A DNA stretch of 64,000 nucleotides. Origin: Allofrancisella frigidaquae. GTDB lineage: Bacteria; Pseudomonadota; Gammaproteobacteria; Francisellales; Francisellaceae. Both the position numbers and the translations under genes were made by a program. The DNA lies in contig NZ_CP038017.1 of assembly GCF_012222825.1 (NCBI RefSeq), positions 62,001-126,000 of the forward strand. Direction: 5' to 3'. Of the stretch, positions 61,327 to 64,000 are shown piece after piece. Each line of letters starts with the position of its first letter. Positions within the stretch are counted from its first letter, which is position 1. Under the pieces are notes generated by a model. That model saw only the letters and a list, made by a program, of their open reading frames with translations. It had not been told where the DNA came from and searched no databases.

Positions 61327-64000
61327 ATGATTAAGATTTTCGAAGGTTTAAGTGCATTATCCCAATTTAGAAAAGACAAACTTTTGGCAGAAGCTAAGAC
61401 TATTTCAAAAAGTATAGAATCACTAGAAGCTAAATTTTTACATGTTTTGGAGCTAGAAAGCCAGCTAAGTCAAGCTCAAGAGGGGATTATTAGATCACTA
61501 TTAGATTATAATAAAGAGTATGGTGCTTCAAAAACTTGTGGTACAACATTTATAGTGGCACCAAGAAGTGGAACAATTTCTCCGTGGTCATCTAAAGCTA
61601 CAGATATAATACATAATACTGGGATTATGGTTGTAAAAAGAGTTGAGAGAGCAATACTCTATGGTATAGAGGGTGATATTTCCGTACAAGAGTTAAAAGA
61701 TATTCAAAACCTTTTACATGATCGCATGGTTGAAGAGGTTTTTGCTGATGAGTCTAGTTTGGAGCATCTTTTTAAAAGAGCTGAGCCTAAGCCAATAGAG
61801 TTTATTAATGTTTTAGAAAAAGGCGAACAAGCAATTAAGGATGCTGATAAAAAGCTTGGTCTAGCATTAAGCGAGCAAGAAATAAGTTATTTAGCTTCAG
61901 AATATATCAAACTAAATAGAAACCCTACAGATACGGAACTTTATATGTTTGCACAAGCTAACTCAGAGCATTGCAGGCATAAAATCTTCAATGCTAATTG
62001 GACTATAGATGGCCAAGAGCAAGATAAATCATTATTTAAAATGATTAAAAATACCACACAAAATGCATCTGAAGGAGTGCTATCAGCTTATAAAGATAAC
62101 GCAGCTGTTATAGAGGGTGCAACGGCTCAGAGATTTTATACAAACACAGAGACAGGTGTATATAGCTTTAAGCAAGAAGAAGTAGATATCCTGATGAAAG
62201 TAGAAACTCATAATCATCCTACAGCTATTGCACCATTTAGTGGTTCGGCAACCGGTGTTGGTGGTGAGATACGTGATGAAGGCGCAACTGGTCTTGGAGC
62301 AAAACCAAAAGCAGGTTTAACGGGTTTTTGCGTTTCAAACCTTAATATAGCTAATTTTGAGCAGCCTTGGGAAACTACTAAATACGGTAAGCCAGACCAT
62401 ATAGTTACACCTTTGCAAATTATGTTAGAAGCACCCGTTGGAGGTGCTCATTATTCAAATGAATTTGGTCGACCAAATTTGTGTGGTTATTTTCGTACTT
62501 ATGAGCAGTTAGCAAATACTTCAAGTGGTAAAGAGATGTTTGGTTACCATAAGCCAATTATGATTGCTGGTGGTATGGGCAATATTAAAAGAATGCATGT
62601 TGAGAAAGGTGATATCAAACTAGGAGCTAAGCTAATCTGTTTAGGTGGTCCAGCTATGCGTATTGGTTTAGGTGGAGGAGCTGCCTCTTCCGTGGTATCC
62701 TCTGGTGCTAATTCTGAGTTAGATTTTGCTTCTGTTCAACGTGATAATGCTGAAATGGAACGTCGTTGCCAAGAGGTGATTGATAAGTGTTGGCAGATGG
62801 GTGAAAAAAACCCTATCACGTTTATCCATGATGTTGGAGCTGGTGGTATATCAAATGCTTTCCCGGAACTTGTAAAAGATGGTAATGTTGGTGGCCACTT
62901 TGAGCTGAGAAGAGTTTTAGTGGGTGAAGAAGGATTGTCACCCTTAGAAATTTGGTCAAATGAATCTCAAGAAAGATATGTATTATCAGTAGATCCACAA
63001 AACTTGGAATTTTTTGAAAAATTATGTAAGCGTGAGAGGTGTCCATTTGCTGTTGTTGGTGAGGCAATCAGTGAAAAACATATTACGTTAAATGATGAGT
63101 ATTTTAATAATAAGCCTGTTGATTTACCAATGGGGCTATTATTTGGTAATACACCACAAATGCATATTGATGTTAAAACTGTAAAAGTTGAGCAAGATGC
63201 TTTTGATATAAGTGCTATCAAGCTTGATGATGCGATTGAGCGAGTGCTAAAAGTACCAGCTGTAGCTTCTAAATCTTTTCTTATCACTATAGGTGATAGG
63301 AGTATTACAGGTATGGTTGCACGTGATCAGATGGTTGGTCCATGGCAGGTACCGGTTGCAGATTGTGCAGTTACTACAGCAACTGTAGATAGTCAAACAG
63401 GTGAGGCTATGGCAATGGGTGAGAGAACTCCAGTAGCTACGATAAATGCCGCTGCTTCAGGTAGGTTAGCAATTGCCGAAGCTGTAACAAACCTGTTAGC
63501 TGCAGATATTCAAAAACTAAGTGATATTAGGTTGTCAGCAAACTGGATGGTTGCTGCAAATCAAGGCGATGAAAACCAAAAATTATATGAGACTGTCAAA
63601 GCGGTTGGTATGGAATTTGCTCCAGAGCTTGGCATTGCAATACCAGTCGGTAAAGATTCAATGTCTATGAAAACTAAATGGTCTGACAATGGCAAAGAAA
63701 AATCTGTAACATCACCATTATCATTAGTGATTTCAGGTTTTTCACCTGTAGTTAACGCAGGTAAAACTCTTACTCCGGTTTTAGCTGATGACAAAGATAC
63801 TACTTTGTTACATATCGATTTATCAAATGAAGCTGGTAGGCTAGGTGCTTCATCTCTTGCACAAGCTTATAATCAGGTTGGCAATGTTGCCCCTGATGTA
63901 GAGGCAAGTAAGCTAAAGGTATTATTTGAGAATATCACTAAACTAAAAGCTGAAAATAAAGTCTTAGCATATCATGATGTTTCGGATGGTGGCGTATTTG
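61327..64000 (+). CDS. purL: Phosphoribosylformylglycinamidine synthase (large type), 3' cut by window edge
   Basis: Fourth step of purine synthesis, FGAR + glutamine + ATP to FGAM. The frame is open from ATG 61327 to the end of the window, 891 codons; the full E. coli-type protein is about 1290 residues, so the glutaminase domain is beyond the edge. Starts [20 protein letters not shown] with the N-terminal PurS-like domain. The signature [12 protein letters not shown] (about 218) and the FGAM synthase repeats ([18 protein letters not shown] and the [15 protein letters not shown] region) follow. AAGGT lies upstream. Clearly in line with purF. Confidence 0.95.
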   Translation, partial: MIKIFEGLSALSQFRKDKLLAEAKTISKSIESLEAKFLHVLELESQLSQAQEGIIRSLLDYNKEYGASKTCGTTFIVAPRSGTISPWSSKATDIIHNTGIMVVKRVERAILYGIEGDISVQELKDIQNLLHDRMVEEVFADESSLEHLFKRAEPKPIEFINVLEKGEQAIKDADKKLGLALSEQEISYLASEYIKLNRNPTDTELYMFAQANSEHCRHKIFNANWTIDGQEQDKSLFKMIKNTTQNASEGVLSAYKDNAAVIEGATAQRFYTNTETGVYSFKQEEVDILMKVETHNHPTAIAPFSGSATGVGGEIRDEGATGLGAKPKAGLTGFCVSNLNIANFEQPWETTKYGKPDHIVTPLQIMLEAPVGGAHYSNEFGRPNLCGYFRTYEQLANTSSGKEMFGYHKPIMIAGGMGNIKRMHVEKGDIKLGAKLICLGGPAMRIGLGGGAASSVVSSGANSELDFASVQRDNAEMERRCQEVIDKCWQMGEKNPITFIHDVGAGGISNAFPELVKDGNVGGHFELRRVLVGEEGLSPLEIWSNESQERYVLSVDPQNLEFFEKLCKRERCPFAVVGEAISEKHITLNDEYFNNKPVDLPMGLLFGNTPQMHIDVKTVKVEQDAFDISAIKLDDAIERVLKVPAVASKSFLITIGDRSITGMVARDQMVGPWQVPVADCAVTTATVDSQTGEAMAMGERTPVATINAAASGRLAIAEAVTNLLAADIQKLSDIRLSANWMVAANQGDENQKLYETVKAVGMEFAPELGIAIPVGKDSMSMKTKWSDNGKEKSVTSPLSLVISGFSPVVNAGKTLTPVLADDKDTTLLHIDLSNEAGRLGASSLAQAYNQVGNVAPDVEASKLKVLFENITKLKAENKVLAYHDVSDGGVF

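Noticed and set aside
1..64000. CRISPR arrays and tRNA/rRNA genes
   Set aside because: No regular direct-repeat array and no cloverleaf T-loop GGTTCGAATCC-type sequence was found while reading the gaps.

Overview
This window is a low-GC chromosome segment from a gamma-proteobacterium of the Francisella/Allofrancisella type. The evidence is gene content and protein style: a Francisella-like AspRS, a pyruvate phosphate dikinase, an NhaD antiporter, an 8xMP/RipA-like membrane protein, a pcm-tolC pair, a split of housekeeping operons by short AT-rich gaps, and insertion-sequence traces. No rRNA, tRNA or CRISPR array is visible.

Layout. 1-3.3 kb: the end of an amino-acid permease, an SbmA/YddA-type ABC exporter and a zinc-ribbon protein of unknown function. 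3.4-10.4 kb: aspS, convergent ppdK, and feoB. 10.4-16.3 kb: one long minus-strand run driven by a good sigma70 promoter, in the order rpmH, rnpA, yidD, yidC, two lipid A acyltransferases, a type IV pilin, efp and orn. 16.3-21.9 kb: an aromatic amino-acid permease, rsmG, a YggS-type PLP protein, an MFS pump, diaA, bamE and rpsT. 21.9-24.1 kb: a decayed stretch followed by a YopT-like protease with ankyrin repeats that carries an upstream in-frame stop. 24.2-29.5 kb: trpBA, a small basic/acidic protein and clpB with a heat-shock-type promoter. 29.7-33.9 kb: an accessory cluster of a possible acetyltransferase, a caspase-fold protein with a His-Cys dyad, a small acidic protein, the dead 3' end of an IS256-family element and a zinc-ribbon protein with deamidase-like Cys motifs. 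34-37.5 kb: a secreted beta-propeller lactonase, a lysophospholipid-type acyltransferase, the RipA-like protein and tsaC. 37.6-45 kb: rpsA, tadA, ddl, ftsQ, ftsA, ftsZ and lpxC (the distal end of a division/cell-wall cluster). 45-49.3 kb: dnaX with an A10 slippage tract, a papain-fold (Tox-PL-like) protein, and nhaD. 49.4-55.2 kb: an MFS pump, an MliC-like lysozyme inhibitor, an intact IS256-family element with target duplication, an unknown protein and a phosphodiester-glycosidase-domain protein. 55.2-64 kb: trhP, pcm-like, tolC, a phosphopantetheinyl transferase, purF and the first two thirds of purL.

How it fits together. The housekeeping blocks cover translation, membrane protein insertion, lipid A, cell division, replication and purine synthesis. 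Between them lie single accessory genes that encode candidate Cys-dependent enzymes of different folds (YopT/C58-like, caspase-like, LSGC-like, Tox-PL-like) and a phosphodiester glycosidase without signal peptide. Several sit beside IS elements or their remnants. Taken together they look like a scattered set of host-directed effectors of an intracellular bacterium or protist symbiont, partly decaying; a role in phage defence cannot be excluded for the 30-34 kb cluster. All effector calls are inferred from motifs and spacing, not from searches.
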